NCBI RefSeq assembly: GCF_024808815.1
Contig: NZ_JANUCS010000016.1
Location: 1-43,970, forward strand
Direction: 5' to 3'
Source of the DNA: Methanosalsum natronophilum
GTDB taxonomy: Archaea; Halobacteriota; Methanosarcinia; Methanosarcinales; Methanosarcinaceae
Length of the DNA: 43,970 nt
Part shown: positions 17,597-26,158 of the stretch, in pieces
Layout of the letters: every line of letters begins with the position of its first letter
Numbering within the stretch: the stretch's first letter is position 1
Position numbers and translations under genes: made by a program
The notes under the pieces: model-generated
Seen by the model: the letters and a program-made list of their open reading frames with translations, nothing else
Told to the model about the DNA's origin: nothing
Databases searched by the model: none

Positions 17597-18340
17597 ATGG
17601 AGTTAGCAAAAATAGTACACATTTTAGAAGATATTGCGCCACCTGAACTCGCACAAGATTTCGACAGCGGGAAAATTGGACTTGTTGTTGACCTCCAAAA
17701 TGAAATTAACAAAGTGGCAGTTGCCCTAGATGCTACTGAATATGTACTAAAAAGGGCTTCTGAAATAGGTGCAGATATTTTAATAACTCATCATACACCT
17801 CTTTTTAAGCCTATTACCTCTATAAAAGAACCACTTACTGAAATATTAAGTATCTCATTGAAAAATAATATCTCAATATATGTCATGCACACAAACTATG
17901 ATCAGGCAGAAGGTGGAGTGAACGATACTTTAGCAAAAAAGATTGGGCTCAAGCATGTTCAAAAACTAGATATGGCCTGTATTGGGACAGTACCACAATG
18001 TTCAACATCAACTTTTGCAAAACATGTAGCTAAATCTCTAGATACACCAGTACAATATGTTGGGGAAAGAGATGATATTGTTCGAGTTATGACTGTTGCA
18101 GGAAGTGGATTCAAGTCTGATATTTTGGAGTTAGCTAAGATGAATTCTGTTGATTTGATAGTGTCAGGAGAATTAAAACACGATGTTGTAAGAACAAGAG
18201 GAAATATCGACATGATTGATGCCACCCATTACGCTACTGAAAATCCTGCAATGGAACAACTTAGCTCAAGGCTTAAAGAACTAATTGAAATTGACATCGA
18301 GTATATTGAGCATGACCCTTTCATTCAAGTTACTGAATAA
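17597..18340 (+). CDS. Nif3-like dinuclear metal centre protein
   Basis: About 247 residues of the NIF3/YqfO family (often labelled GTP cyclohydrolase 1 type 2). Metal-binding histidines are seen in ILITHHTPLF and YVMHTNYDQAEGGVN, and at the C-terminal end in a SGELKHD segment and DATHYATENP. The biochemical role of the family is not settled. A GTG at 17591 is open in frame, but ATG 17597 gives the expected MELAKIVHILEDIAPPELA start. The ribosome binding site is weak for both. Its 3' end forms part of a long inverted repeat shared with the convergent trm56 gene. Confidence 0.9.
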   Translation: MELAKIVHILEDIAPPELAQDFDSGKIGLVVDLQNEINKVAVALDATEYVLKRASEIGADILITHHTPLFKPITSIKEPLTEILSISLKNNISIYVMHTNYDQAEGGVNDTLAKKIGLKHVQKLDMACIGTVPQCSTSTFAKHVAKSLDTPVQYVGERDDIVRVMTVAGSGFKSDILELAKMNSVDLIVSGELKHDVVRTRGNIDMIDATHYATENPAMEQLSSRLKELIEIDIEYIEHDPFIQVTE

Positions 18341-18371
18341 AAAAAAGATTTAGACTATTTTTCAGTAACTT
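18327..18371. terminator. Inverted repeat joining the 3' ends of the convergent nif3-like and trm56 genes
   Basis: A perfect 11-bp inverted repeat, AAGTTACTGAA (18327-18337) and TTCAGTAACTT (18361-18371), spans the two stop codons with a 23-nt loop. Both proteins end in Val-Thr-Glu because they share this sequence. T runs follow on the plus strand (18370-18376) and, in the loop, on the minus strand. It probably terminates both genes. Confidence 0.6.
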
Positions 18372-18879
18372 TTTTTCCAATAGGCATTGGCTTTATTTCA
18401 AGTTTTGGGTTACTAAAATCATGTTTCAATGGATCCGTGTCTAATATCCTATCTAGAGTAACTGCAAGTGCAGCTACTTCGGAATGTGGTTGGTTTCCAA
18501 CCGCAACATTCCAGTCAGCTAACTCATATATCTCCGGAGGTACCTTTTCTGCCCCTACAACTATCATTAATTTATTCGCAGTTTTGATCTCATGTGAAAT
18601 ATCTGATAAGTTTAGGCCGTACATCGATAAATGACATACTTTTCCTCCACTATTTTTCCAGTCTTTAATCTCCCTTTTCCAATTGATATCATTTTTCAGG
18701 AAAAAGGTGCCACCCCAACGCGCAGTTACATCATCTAAACTTTTTTTTATTCCAGTATCTTTTGATGCAAGTAACATCCCTTTTGACCCAAAAGCTCGAG
18801 CTACAAGGCCAACGTGTGTAGTGATTCGTTTATCCCTTTCAGGACGATGCCCTAACCTCAATACAACAATTTCTTTCAT
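18355..18879 (-). CDS. trm56: tRNA (cytidine(56)-2'-O)-methyltransferase
   Basis: aTrm56 2'-O-methylates C56 in the T loop of archaeal tRNAs, using S-adenosylmethionine. The 174-residue SPOUT-fold protein shows the family segments [26 protein letters not shown] at the N-terminus, the knot region [38 protein letters not shown] and a short C-terminal tail. The family is nearly archaea-specific and fits this length. It lies tail to tail with the Nif3-like gene and shares a terminator with it. The AMP phosphorylase gene is 46 nt upstream on the same strand, so cotranscription is possible. Confidence 0.94.
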   Translation of the reverse strand: MKEIVVLRLGHRPERDKRITTHVGLVARAFGSKGMLLASKDTGIKKSLDDVTARWGGTFFLKNDINWKREIKDWKNSGGKVCHLSMYGLNLSDISHEIKTANKLMIVVGAEKVPPEIYELADWNVAVGNQPHSEVAALAVTLDRILDTDPLKHDFSNPKLEIKPMPIGKKVTEK

Positions 18880-18925
18880 AATTAACTCACAGTTTTCTCA
18901 TATATGGCATTAAAAGGTTGAGTAT

Positions 18926-20449
18926 TTACATCTCCCTAAATGTTGGAACTCTTTCGATCAACATCCCCTCAACAACTATTGGGATATTTTGTTGAGCATT
19001 TTTTATAGCATTTTCAAGTTTCCATTTTTTTTCAGCATAGATGGTTAAAACTGGTTCATCTTTTTTAACAGCTTCACCCCGTTTTTTGTTTATAAGGACA
19101 CCAGCTCCTTTATCATTTGGAGCACCCGCAATTCTTGCAATTTCAACTATTCTCTTGTTATCAAACTCTAAAATATATCCGTTAGTTGGTGCTAATAAAG
19201 TTTGGGAATATTCGCCGATCTTTATATCTGAAGATGTTACTGTAGGATCACCACCCTGTATTTCAATAATCTCTTTCATTTTTTCAAGTGCTTTCCCATT
19301 CTTAAGTGTCTCTAAAGCGAGTTCTTGTCCAGTTCCTTTTGTAGCTGCACCACCCATTTCCAGCATCATTCCAGCAATCACAATACTTTTTTCAATAAGG
19401 CTGTTAGGTCCTTCCATACTTTCGAGGACTTTAAGTGCTTCTTTTACCTCTAAAGCTGGGCCAATAGTTCTCCCTACAGGAGAAGAACCGTATGTTAATG
19501 CGCATTCTACAGTCATCCCTAATCTCTCACCAAGATTAATCAAATCACGTGCCAGTTTTCTACCAGACTTCATATCAGGTATCTTGGTACCTAATCCCAT
19601 CGGGATGTCCATTACAACATGGTCCGCGCCCATTGCACCCTTTTTCGCCATGATCGATGCGAGTAATTGAGAATGTGGATCAACTTTCAATGGATACTCA
19701 ATTTTTATAAGTTTATCGTCTGCTGGTGCTATATTAGTACTACCACCCCATACAAGGACACCGCCAACTTTTTCGGTCATTCTTTTAATCTCAGAAGCCG
19801 TAAAGTCGACTGGAGCTAATACCTCCATCAAATCAGAAGTTCCACCTGCACCGGTAATTGCTCTTGAACTTGTTTTTGGAATCAATAGTCCGTTAGCAGC
19901 TACTATAGGTACTACAAGAAGAGATATCTTATTGCCGGGAACTCCTCCAATTGAATGTTTGTCCATGATAGGATGTGTATCGAACTCTATCTTTTCACCA
20001 GTATCAATCATGGCACGAGTTAGCCATTCTGTTTCGTCGTCAGTAAGATCGTTTATGTATGTGCTAGTGATAAATGCAGATAGTTCGATGTCACTTAGAC
20101 TTTCATTAACTATTCCTTTAACTATTTCGTATATCTCATCTTTTGTGAGTTCTTTTTTATCCATTATCTTCCTTACCAAGACCGCTGATTTCGGCCTTGA
20201 CGCAGGAACTATTTCTACTGATTTAAGGTCATCTTTAAGAGCAAGTTTTTCATTTAATTCATGATATACACCAATTGATCCAGGAGGAATCATATCTTCA
20301 GTAAAGTCAACAATTGCTGTAATCGAGTCGTGTTCTTTTATCTTTACACGATCACCCTCGATTACACCTAATTCCTTGGCATCCAAAGAATTAAGGACCA
20401 CTTTATACTTACCGACTTTGATAGCAATTGGTTGTACATTCAATTTCAT
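18926..20449 (-). CDS. deoA: AMP phosphorylase
   Basis: Archaeal AMP phosphorylase splits AMP with phosphate into adenine and ribose 1,5-bisphosphate, which feeds the R15P isomerase and type III RubisCO pathway. At 507 residues it has the extra N-terminal domain of about 84 residues that separates AMP phosphorylases from thymidine phosphorylases. The phosphate- and base-binding motifs KHSIGGVPGNK (164-174) and TSSRAITGAGGTSD (193-206) are intact. GGTGA lies 6 nt before the ATG. It is divergent from feoA. No RubisCO or R15P isomerase is in the window. A broader nucleoside phosphorylase role is the alternative. Confidence 0.94.
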   Translation of the reverse strand: MKLNVQPIAIKVGKYKVVLNSLDAKELGVIEGDRVKIKEHDSITAIVDFTEDMIPPGSIGVYHELNEKLALKDDLKSVEIVPASRPKSAVLVRKIMDKKELTKDEIYEIVKGIVNESLSDIELSAFITSTYINDLTDDETEWLTRAMIDTGEKIEFDTHPIMDKHSIGGVPGNKISLLVVPIVAANGLLIPKTSSRAITGAGGTSDLMEVLAPVDFTASEIKRMTEKVGGVLVWGGSTNIAPADDKLIKIEYPLKVDPHSQLLASIMAKKGAMGADHVVMDIPMGLGTKIPDMKSGRKLARDLINLGERLGMTVECALTYGSSPVGRTIGPALEVKEALKVLESMEGPNSLIEKSIVIAGMMLEMGGAATKGTGQELALETLKNGKALEKMKEIIEIQGGDPTVTSSDIKIGEYSQTLLAPTNGYILEFDNKRIVEIARIAGAPNDKGAGVLINKKRGEAVKKDEPVLTIYAEKKWKLENAIKNAQQNIPIVVEGMLIERVPTFREM

Positions 20450-20510
20450 TATTTTTCACCACTATAGAATAACAAGGTATTATGCAACTAAATTATATAT
20501 GTTTAATTTA

Positions 20511-20554
20511 TTTCAGGTTAATTTAGGTTACACGAAAATGTTTAAGTATAGGTA
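20511..20554 (+). promoter_or_regulatory. feoA promoter with possible iron-repressor sites
   Basis: Two direct AGGTTA hexamers (20515-20520 and 20525-20530), the second within TTTAGGTTA, resemble half-sites of DtxR/IdeR-type metal regulators. A TATA-like AAATATATT (20544-20552) follows, flanked by GGTA and TACC. The start codon at 20615 is about 60 nt on. Regulation by iron is inferred from the downstream feo genes. Confidence 0.35.
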
Positions 20555-20614
20555 AATATATTAATACCATCTAGATAATATAGGTATGTGAAACATTGAG
20601 GTAGGTGAATAAAA

Positions 20615-20827
20615 ATGGATCTTGCTAATTACAGAAAAGGTAAGCCATGCATAATAGAGCATATGCCAAAGAATAATCTTTTAAATTCAATGGGAATTAG
20701 GGAAGGATCTAGAGTTTCTATTAAGTCTAGACAACTTTTTGGTGGACCTCTAGTTATACAATATGGTAGTAGATGTTTAGCTATTGATAAAAAAATAGCT
20801 GAGAAGATTAAGATTAAAGAGGTATAA
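20615..20827 (+). CDS. feoA: FeoA, ferrous iron transport accessory protein
   Basis: The 70-residue SH3-like protein has the family layout: PCIIEHMPKNNLLNSMGIREGSRVSIKSRQLFGGPLVIQYGSRCLAIDKKIAEKIKI. FeoA is a small cytosolic protein that helps FeoB import Fe(II). GGTGA lies 6 nt before the ATG. It is first in the feo operon; the feoB start follows 3 nt after its stop, with feoB's ribosome binding site inside the feoA end. The product call is firm. Confidence 0.93.
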   Translation: MDLANYRKGKPCIIEHMPKNNLLNSMGIREGSRVSIKSRQLFGGPLVIQYGSRCLAIDKKIAEKIKIKEV

Positions 20828-20830
20828 TAA

Positions 20831-22594
20831 TTGAAATGCCATAATACCAAATCAAGGGGTTTGCCAAAGAGTGCACCTGATGACATTAGAATATTATTGA
20901 TGGGGAACCCTAATGTAGGTAAAAGTGTTATTTTCTCTAAACTTACTGGTGTTAATGTTATGGCAGCAAATTATGCTGGCACTACAGTAAGTTATACTGA
21001 AGGTGATATACATTATGGTAGAAAGACAGCAACTCTAATTGATGTCCCTGGTACTTATTCATTGGATGCTACTTCTCCCGCCGAAGAAGTTGCAGTTAAT
21101 TTCCTTGAAGATGGTGCTAATGTAATAGTTTGTGTCCTTGATGCAACTAATCTTGAAAGGAATTTGAACCTTGCACTGCAAGTCAAACATAAAGATATAC
21201 CAGTAGTTTATGCACTGAATCTAATTGATGTAGCTGAAAGTAAAGGAATACAAATTGATGTTGATAAGCTAGAAAAGGAACTGGATGCACCGGTCATTCC
21301 AACTATAGCTACACGTAACGTTGGGTTGAAAGAATTACTTGATAAAACATGGGAACGTGCCTTAAAAGATCCCGTGCCTACCGAACCTACCCATATATCA
21401 CATGATGAAAGGTGGGCAGAAGTTGGTCGAATTGTTGAAAATGTACAAATTGTTGAGCACCGGCATCCTACCTTTTGGGAACGTTTCGGTGATCTTGCAG
21501 TACAACCAATTCCTGGCATTCCGATTGCCATTTTAGTACTTGCATTATCTATAGGTTTTGTTGTTGGTGGTGGACAAGGAATAAGAGCAACTATTCTACT
21601 CCCATTACTAAACAATGTGTATGTTCCAGCAATTACTACTTTTGTATCAAGTTTTGTGCCTGAAGGAATTTTATTAAACGTTTTAGTAGGCGAATATGGT
21701 GTACTTATTAAAGGTATTGAATGGCCTTTTTTCTTAATATTACCTTATGTTGCATTGTTCTTTATTGTAATGTCATTTCTAGAGGATAGTGGATACCTTC
21801 CACGTTTAGGTATTCTATTAGATAGTATATTAAGACAAATTGGTATGACCGGAAGTAATGTTGTACCTATGGTAATGGGATACGGTTGTGCAGTTCCTGC
21901 AATATTGGGGACAAGAGCAGCTACATCAAAAAAACAGAGGTTAATGATAACGGGTTTAGTAGCTTTAGCTGTTCCATGTGTCTCACAAACGGGTGCCTTT
22001 ATAGCATTGCTCGGGGATCAATCAGTATTTGCATTGGTTTTTGTTTTCTTGACATCGCTTATAGCTTTAATGGTCGCTGGTGCGATTATGAACAGATTAA
22101 TACCCGGTGAAAATGAGCCTCTATTAATGGAAGTTCCAAATCTATTAAAGCCAAATAGCAATGCATTAGTTCAAAAAGTGTGGCTTAAAATCAAGCAGTT
22201 CGTATACGATGCTCAGGGTCCACTATTATTAGGGATATTATTTGCTGCATTACTCGTAGAAACGGGTTTACTTTTAGTGATAGCTAATGTACTTGAACCT
22301 TTAGTTGTAGGTTGGTTAGGACTGCCAAAAGAAGCAAGTTTAGCATTGATGCTTGGGATTGTAAGAAGAGAACTTGCAGTATTACCATTGCTAGCACTTG
22401 AACTAACTACATTACAGTTAATAGTTGGATCTTTGGTAGGTCTGTTTTACTTGCCGTGTATCACTGTACTTGCAGTTATCTTCAAGGAGTTTCACTTTAG
22501 ATTAGCAATCTACACATTATTGTTCACAACATTAACTGCATTCATATTTGGTGGCGTATTTAATCAAGTAGCCAGATTATTAGGATTTCAATAA
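20831..22594 (+). CDS. feoB: FeoB, ferrous iron transporter
   Basis: FeoB is the GTPase-linked membrane permease for Fe(II). The N-terminal G domain has G1 GNPNVGKS (25-32), a G2 threonine at about 51, G3 DVPG (71-74) and NLID (130-133) in place of the usual NxxD. Two Gate domains follow, with the cysteine segment GYGCAVPAILGTR and the later LGIVRRELAVLPLL. The remaining helices are clear. At 587 residues it is at the short end for FeoB. The TTG start is supported by GAGGT (20819-20823) 7 nt upstream. The Cys in the first Gate is the expected metal-path residue. It is followed by a methyltransferase gene 56 nt later. Confidence 0.95.
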   Translation: MKCHNTKSRGLPKSAPDDIRILLMGNPNVGKSVIFSKLTGVNVMAANYAGTTVSYTEGDIHYGRKTATLIDVPGTYSLDATSPAEEVAVNFLEDGANVIVCVLDATNLERNLNLALQVKHKDIPVVYALNLIDVAESKGIQIDVDKLEKELDAPVIPTIATRNVGLKELLDKTWERALKDPVPTEPTHISHDERWAEVGRIVENVQIVEHRHPTFWERFGDLAVQPIPGIPIAILVLALSIGFVVGGGQGIRATILLPLLNNVYVPAITTFVSSFVPEGILLNVLVGEYGVLIKGIEWPFFLILPYVALFFIVMSFLEDSGYLPRLGILLDSILRQIGMTGSNVVPMVMGYGCAVPAILGTRAATSKKQRLMITGLVALAVPCVSQTGAFIALLGDQSVFALVFVFLTSLIALMVAGAIMNRLIPGENEPLLMEVPNLLKPNSNALVQKVWLKIKQFVYDAQGPLLLGILFAALLVETGLLLVIANVLEPLVVGWLGLPKEASLALMLGIVRRELAVLPLLALELTTLQLIVGSLVGLFYLPCITVLAVIFKEFHFRLAIYTLLFTTLTAFIFGGVFNQVARLLGFQ

Positions 22595-22650
22595 AATAGA
22601 GTGTCTAAAGTAAATCAGAATAAAGCGCAATACTAAAATAAGGTAAATAG

Positions 22651-23301
22651 ATGCTACTCAAGTTAACAAAGCAGGTAGAATTTTTTTCTGCTAGATCAAC
22701 TTTATTTTCTAAATTATATCAATTATATTACAAGAATAAAGTTAGAAAAGAAGTAAATCTGGCAAACATATCATGTAGTGATAAAGTGCTGTGCATTGGT
22801 GGTGGACCAACACCATTCACAGCAATAGAAATCGTTAAACAGAGTGGTGCCAAGGTTACAATAGTAGATAATGATATAAATGCAATAAATACTGCAAATG
22901 AATTGATTAATAGATTAGGTATGAACGATTCCATTAACCTCGTTCTTAGTGATGGAAGAGATGTTAGATTAAAATATTATACTATTGTACATGTTGCACT
23001 TCAAGTGCACCCAAAAAAAGATATTATTAATCACATCTGTCAAAATGCAGAAAAATATACTAAAATATTGGTTAGAACCTCGGATTTTTCATTTAATAAT
23101 AATCTATACGGAATAAAAACCAATCTTTGCCAGAAAGATATTGATTGTGTATCTGCTAATTTCAACTGTTTAAAGTATAGACAAGAGAAATTAACGCTTT
23201 TTATAAATAAACACATGAGCTCTGAAAATGAAGAAAATTGTTCTTTATCTTCTTGGAATTTCAATAATAATAGTAGTACTATTGACTTCAGAAATAAATG
23301 A
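22651..23301 (+). CDS. Nicotianamine-synthase-like class I methyltransferase
   Basis: The 216-residue protein has a Rossmann motif VLCIGGGPTPFTAIEIVKQSG (GGGP at 50-53), acidic D73 after the second strand, and VRTSDFSFNNNLYGI later. The pattern of IGGGPxPxT, a VALQVHPKKDII helix and a KILVRT strand recalls archaeal nicotianamine synthase-like enzymes, which use SAM as an aminobutyrate donor to make metal ligands. Its place after feoAB supports a metal role. The last 25 or so residues (NEENCSLSSWNFNNN...) are low in complexity, overlap the next gene by 74 nt and are probably run-on. AAGGT precedes the ATG. An ordinary methyltransferase remains possible. Confidence 0.62.
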   Translation: MLLKLTKQVEFFSARSTLFSKLYQLYYKNKVRKEVNLANISCSDKVLCIGGGPTPFTAIEIVKQSGAKVTIVDNDINAINTANELINRLGMNDSINLVLSDGRDVRLKYYTIVHVALQVHPKKDIINHICQNAEKYTKILVRTSDFSFNNNLYGIKTNLCQKDIDCVSANFNCLKYRQEKLTLFINKHMSSENEENCSLSSWNFNNNSSTIDFRNK

Positions 23302-24214
23302 AACACTTGAAGCTGTAGGCTCAGTGAACACTATTGCACTCTTAGTACTATGTATACTCCAAATAATCACACTTCTCTTGATAACATCACAGTGGAAATT
23401 GATTTCTAAAAAGTTAATTCGGGATTTAACTTTTTTAAGTGTACTTGATGTGAATATGAAAGGAACACTTGTAGAAACATTAACTCCTGCGTTAAAAACA
23501 GGCGGTGAAGTAACTAAATATTATTTGATGAAATCTAAATGGAACATTTCAAGTTTCGATTCTGTCACTATAATATACATTCAAAAACTTATCAGTATTT
23601 TTACATTTACTGGCATTACACTATTGATATTTTTATGGATGATATTTGGGGACTTGAGATATTATGAACTAGTATCAAGTTCATTTGAACTGACTATGTT
23701 TGTGCTCCTTGCATTGTTATTAATATTTTCTAGTATACTATTATACCCAAAGAAAACATTTGAAATAGTTAGAAAAATACCATTAGAAATGAGAGGAAAG
23801 CAAAAGCTTAATTCTACTATAAAAGAGTTTAATGCCTCGGTCAAGAAAATTAATTTGAATTCATCTGATTACATTAAACTGTTCATACTCGCTACCATAA
23901 TATGGACATTATTCGGTATAAAAGGGTATTTACTCGCAGAATCAATGAATATGGGGTTAGGATTTGCAATAGTATTTGCTATTACAATACTATCATATCT
24001 TGTTGGAATGTTACCTATAACACCTGGTGGACTGGGGACATTTGAGGCTACTATGGTATTATTATTAGGAACTGTTGGAATTAGTGTTTCCACAGGTATA
24101 GTATTTGCAATTATATTCAGGTTTGTTACATACTGGTTTGTTTTTATTATAAGCTTGATATATGTGTCCATATCCAAGATTTCAAGCCAATTAAGTATGT
24201 TACTAAATCATTGA
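23228..24214 (+). CDS. UPF0104 / lysylphosphatidylglycerol-synthase-like flippase-domain membrane protein
   Basis: The 328-residue protein has about eight hydrophobic helices. The signature of the YbhN/AglD family is present as EVTKYYLMK after GTLVETLTPALKTGG, then GMLPITPGGLGTFEATMVLLL near the C-terminus. Relatives move lipid-linked molecules or assist glycosyl or amino-acid lipid modification, mostly without assigned substrates. The ATG lies inside the end of the methyltransferase gene (74-nt overlap in another frame), so the two are translated from one transcript. As the last gene of the feo cluster it could export or anchor a product, which is speculative. It converges on citrate synthase. 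Confidence 0.82.
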   Translation: MKKIVLYLLGISIIIVVLLTSEINETLEAVGSVNTIALLVLCILQIITLLLITSQWKLISKKLIRDLTFLSVLDVNMKGTLVETLTPALKTGGEVTKYYLMKSKWNISSFDSVTIIYIQKLISIFTFTGITLLIFLWMIFGDLRYYELVSSSFELTMFVLLALLLIFSSILLYPKKTFEIVRKIPLEMRGKQKLNSTIKEFNASVKKINLNSSDYIKLFILATIIWTLFGIKGYLLAESMNMGLGFAIVFAITILSYLVGMLPITPGGLGTFEATMVLLLGTVGISVSTGIVFAIIFRFVTYWFVFIISLIYVSISKISSQLSMLLNH

Positions 24215-24222
24215 ATGATAAT

Positions 24223-24259
24223 TTAATTTATTTGTAAGGTTAAATGAATTAAGTTTTTT
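24223..24259. terminator. Terminator hairpin between the flippase-like gene and citrate synthase
   Basis: TTAATTTATTT (24223-24233) pairs with AAATGAATTAA (24242-24252), 11 bp with one G-U pair and an 8-nt loop. A T run follows at 24254-24259, overlapping the citrate synthase stop. It fits termination of the plus-strand operon. Confidence 0.6.
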
Positions 24260-25361
24260 ATTTATCAAATATTTTCCATATGAACTTTGCACGTGGTCTA
24301 ATCAAGCGATTGTCACTATACTGCTCTATGCAGTGTGCCGTCCAGCCGGAAACGCGTCCTAGTGCAAATATAGACGTTGACATTTTTGGAGGAATATCTA
24401 AATACTTGTAAGTAACTGCTGCATAAAAGTCAATGTTTGGATAAATAGGTTTATCATGCTTATTTACATACTCTCGTTCAACAACTGTTTCGAGCTCTTT
24501 AGCAACCTCATACCAAGTGATGTCAGGCTTATCTTCATCTAATTTTTCTGCTAAGTTCCTATATATCTTAGCTCTTGGATCATAGGTCTTATAGACTCGA
24601 TGACCAAAACCTGCAACCCTTTTTTTGTTAGATATACAATCATTAACATACTTCTCAACCCTATCAAGTGAGCCAATCGAATCAAGCATCTCCATAGCAC
24701 CAAGTCTAGCACCACCATGTAATGGACCTTTTAATGTGCAAATTCCTGAAATGATTGCAGAATAAATGTCCGAGTGAGTGGAGGCAGCAATCCTTGAAGC
24801 AAAAGTAGATGCATTAAGCCCATGTTCTGCACTTAATATCAGATCCTTTTCCATAACCTCAGATTCTATACTATTTGGCTTCTTTCCAGTTAGCATATAA
24901 AGAAAATTAGCTCCATGAGATAAATTGAGGTCAGGTTGAACAGGTTCTTCTCCATTAACTATCCTAAAATATGCTGCAACTATTGTAGGAAATTTAGCAA
25001 TTAGTTTAATGGCTTTTCTATTGCTAGCTTCCATCGAATTATCAGTATAATCTTCATCAACTTGGGCCATGTAAGATACTGCTGTCCTTAAGACATCCAT
25101 AGCGTCAGCTTCCTTATTACATGCCCTTATGACTTCAAGAACCTCATCATATAGAGGTCGAGCTTCTCTTAAACTTCTTTTATATTCTTCAAGTTCATCA
25201 CCTGAAGGTATTTGACCTTTTACCAAAAGGTAGCATACTTCCTCAAATGAATTATCCATTAAATCATTTATGTTAATTCCCCTGTATGCTAATATACCAG
25301 TTATGCCATCAATATAGGCAATATTGGTTTCAACAGCAACTACGTCTTCTAAACCTTTCAC
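24258..25361 (-). CDS. gltA: Citrate synthase (Si type)
   Basis: Citrate synthase joins acetyl-CoA and oxaloacetate. In methanogens it starts the oxidative branch to 2-oxoglutarate for glutamate synthesis. The catalytic residues sit in SAEHGLNAS (H180), GPLHGGA (H215), GFGHRVYKTYDPRA (H254) and NIDFYAAVTY (D311). At 367 residues it is the short prokaryotic type, and Gly-His-Arg segments rule out the unrelated Re-citrate synthase. The GTG start follows GGAGG by 6 nt. It is convergent with the flippase-like gene and upstream neighbours on this strand are unrelated. A 2-methylcitrate synthase function cannot be excluded by eye. Confidence 0.94.
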   Translation of the reverse strand: MKGLEDVVAVETNIAYIDGITGILAYRGININDLMDNSFEEVCYLLVKGQIPSGDELEEYKRSLREARPLYDEVLEVIRACNKEADAMDVLRTAVSYMAQVDEDYTDNSMEASNRKAIKLIAKFPTIVAAYFRIVNGEEPVQPDLNLSHGANFLYMLTGKKPNSIESEVMEKDLILSAEHGLNASTFASRIAASTHSDIYSAIISGICTLKGPLHGGARLGAMEMLDSIGSLDRVEKYVNDCISNKKRVAGFGHRVYKTYDPRAKIYRNLAEKLDEDKPDITWYEVAKELETVVEREYVNKHDKPIYPNIDFYAAVTYKYLDIPPKMSTSIFALGRVSGWTAHCIEQYSDNRLIRPRAKFIWKIFDK

Positions 25362-25488
25362 AAAATGCCTCCAATATCAACCAGATAAGTTAAGATACGT
25401 TTCACTATTTATTAAACAATATAATAAGTAATTATATTTTAAATAATTGTAATTATTCTTCTAAAATCAATTCTATATAATAAATAAG

Positions 25489-26064
25489 TTACATTATATA
25501 AATAACAGTATGTGCTACAAAACCTGAAAGGACAGGAATAGCTAGATTATCGTCAAGTTCTGTGAACCAAAGTTCTGTTAAAGATGCAGTTATAGCCATA
25601 AATAGAACAACATAATGATAACCAAATATAAAAAAGGCAATCAGTACATTCATGAATAAACCTGCAAAGGTTCCTTCATAAGATTTAGCAGTATTCGATA
25701 TTTTGTTTTTCCCAAACAACATACCAAATATTGCAGCTGTTGCATCTCCAAATGATGCCATTAAAATTGAAGCTATTGCAATTTCAAAACTAAATAAAGA
25801 TATTGATATTATTGCTCCTAACAAAAAATAAAGGTGGCCAGCTAGTGATTTTTTTTCAAAGTCCCTTAACAGCTCACCAAAAAAAGGTACTTTTATTCTA
25901 TACTTCAGCCTAAAGTTCTCAAAAAGAATGAAAATAATCAGTATTATCAATAAAATATTTAGGGTTAGCTCTTTGCCACCAAATGCATATATCAAAACGA
26001 TTAAAACTGAAGATATATGTATGCCTTTACGTTTTAATTCGTGCAGAATGAATCCTAAATGCAT
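25489..26064 (-). CDS. Polyprenol/diacylglycerol kinase-like membrane protein (cytidylyltransferase/SEC59 family)
   Basis: This 191-residue integral membrane protein has about six helices. ELKRKGIHISS at the N-terminus, GDATAAIFGMLFG (about 107-119) and KSYEGTFAG (about 127-135) then DDNLAIPVLSG match the dolichol kinase and phytol kinase family, which use CTP to phosphorylate polyprenols. It could recycle geranylgeraniol or another isoprenoid alcohol in the membrane. The ATG lacks a clear ribosome binding site and may be translated from a short leader. It lies between citrate synthase and argG without tight linkage. The substrate is unknown. Confidence 0.8.
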   Translation of the reverse strand: MHLGFILHELKRKGIHISSVLIVLIYAFGGKELTLNILLIILIIFILFENFRLKYRIKVPFFGELLRDFEKKSLAGHLYFLLGAIISISLFSFEIAIASILMASFGDATAAIFGMLFGKNKISNTAKSYEGTFAGLFMNVLIAFFIFGYHYVVLFMAITASLTELWFTELDDNLAIPVLSGFVAHTVIYIM

Positions 26065-26158
26065 ATTTATATTAATTTAAGCGTACTTCTGGTAATTAAA
26101 AAAAGGGCCTTAAGCATTTTGTAATTAGCTTAATTTAGTTCCCTTTAAAAGTAAAAAT

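Noticed and set aside
19041-19670. A 209-codon open frame antisense to the AMP phosphorylase gene
   Set aside because: It is a shadow of a well-supported gene. It has no domain, no ribosome binding site, and a Ser/Ile/Pro-rich composition typical of an antisense frame.
21208-21615. A 135-codon antisense frame within feoB
   Set aside because: It overlaps the FeoB G domain and has no recognisable features of its own.
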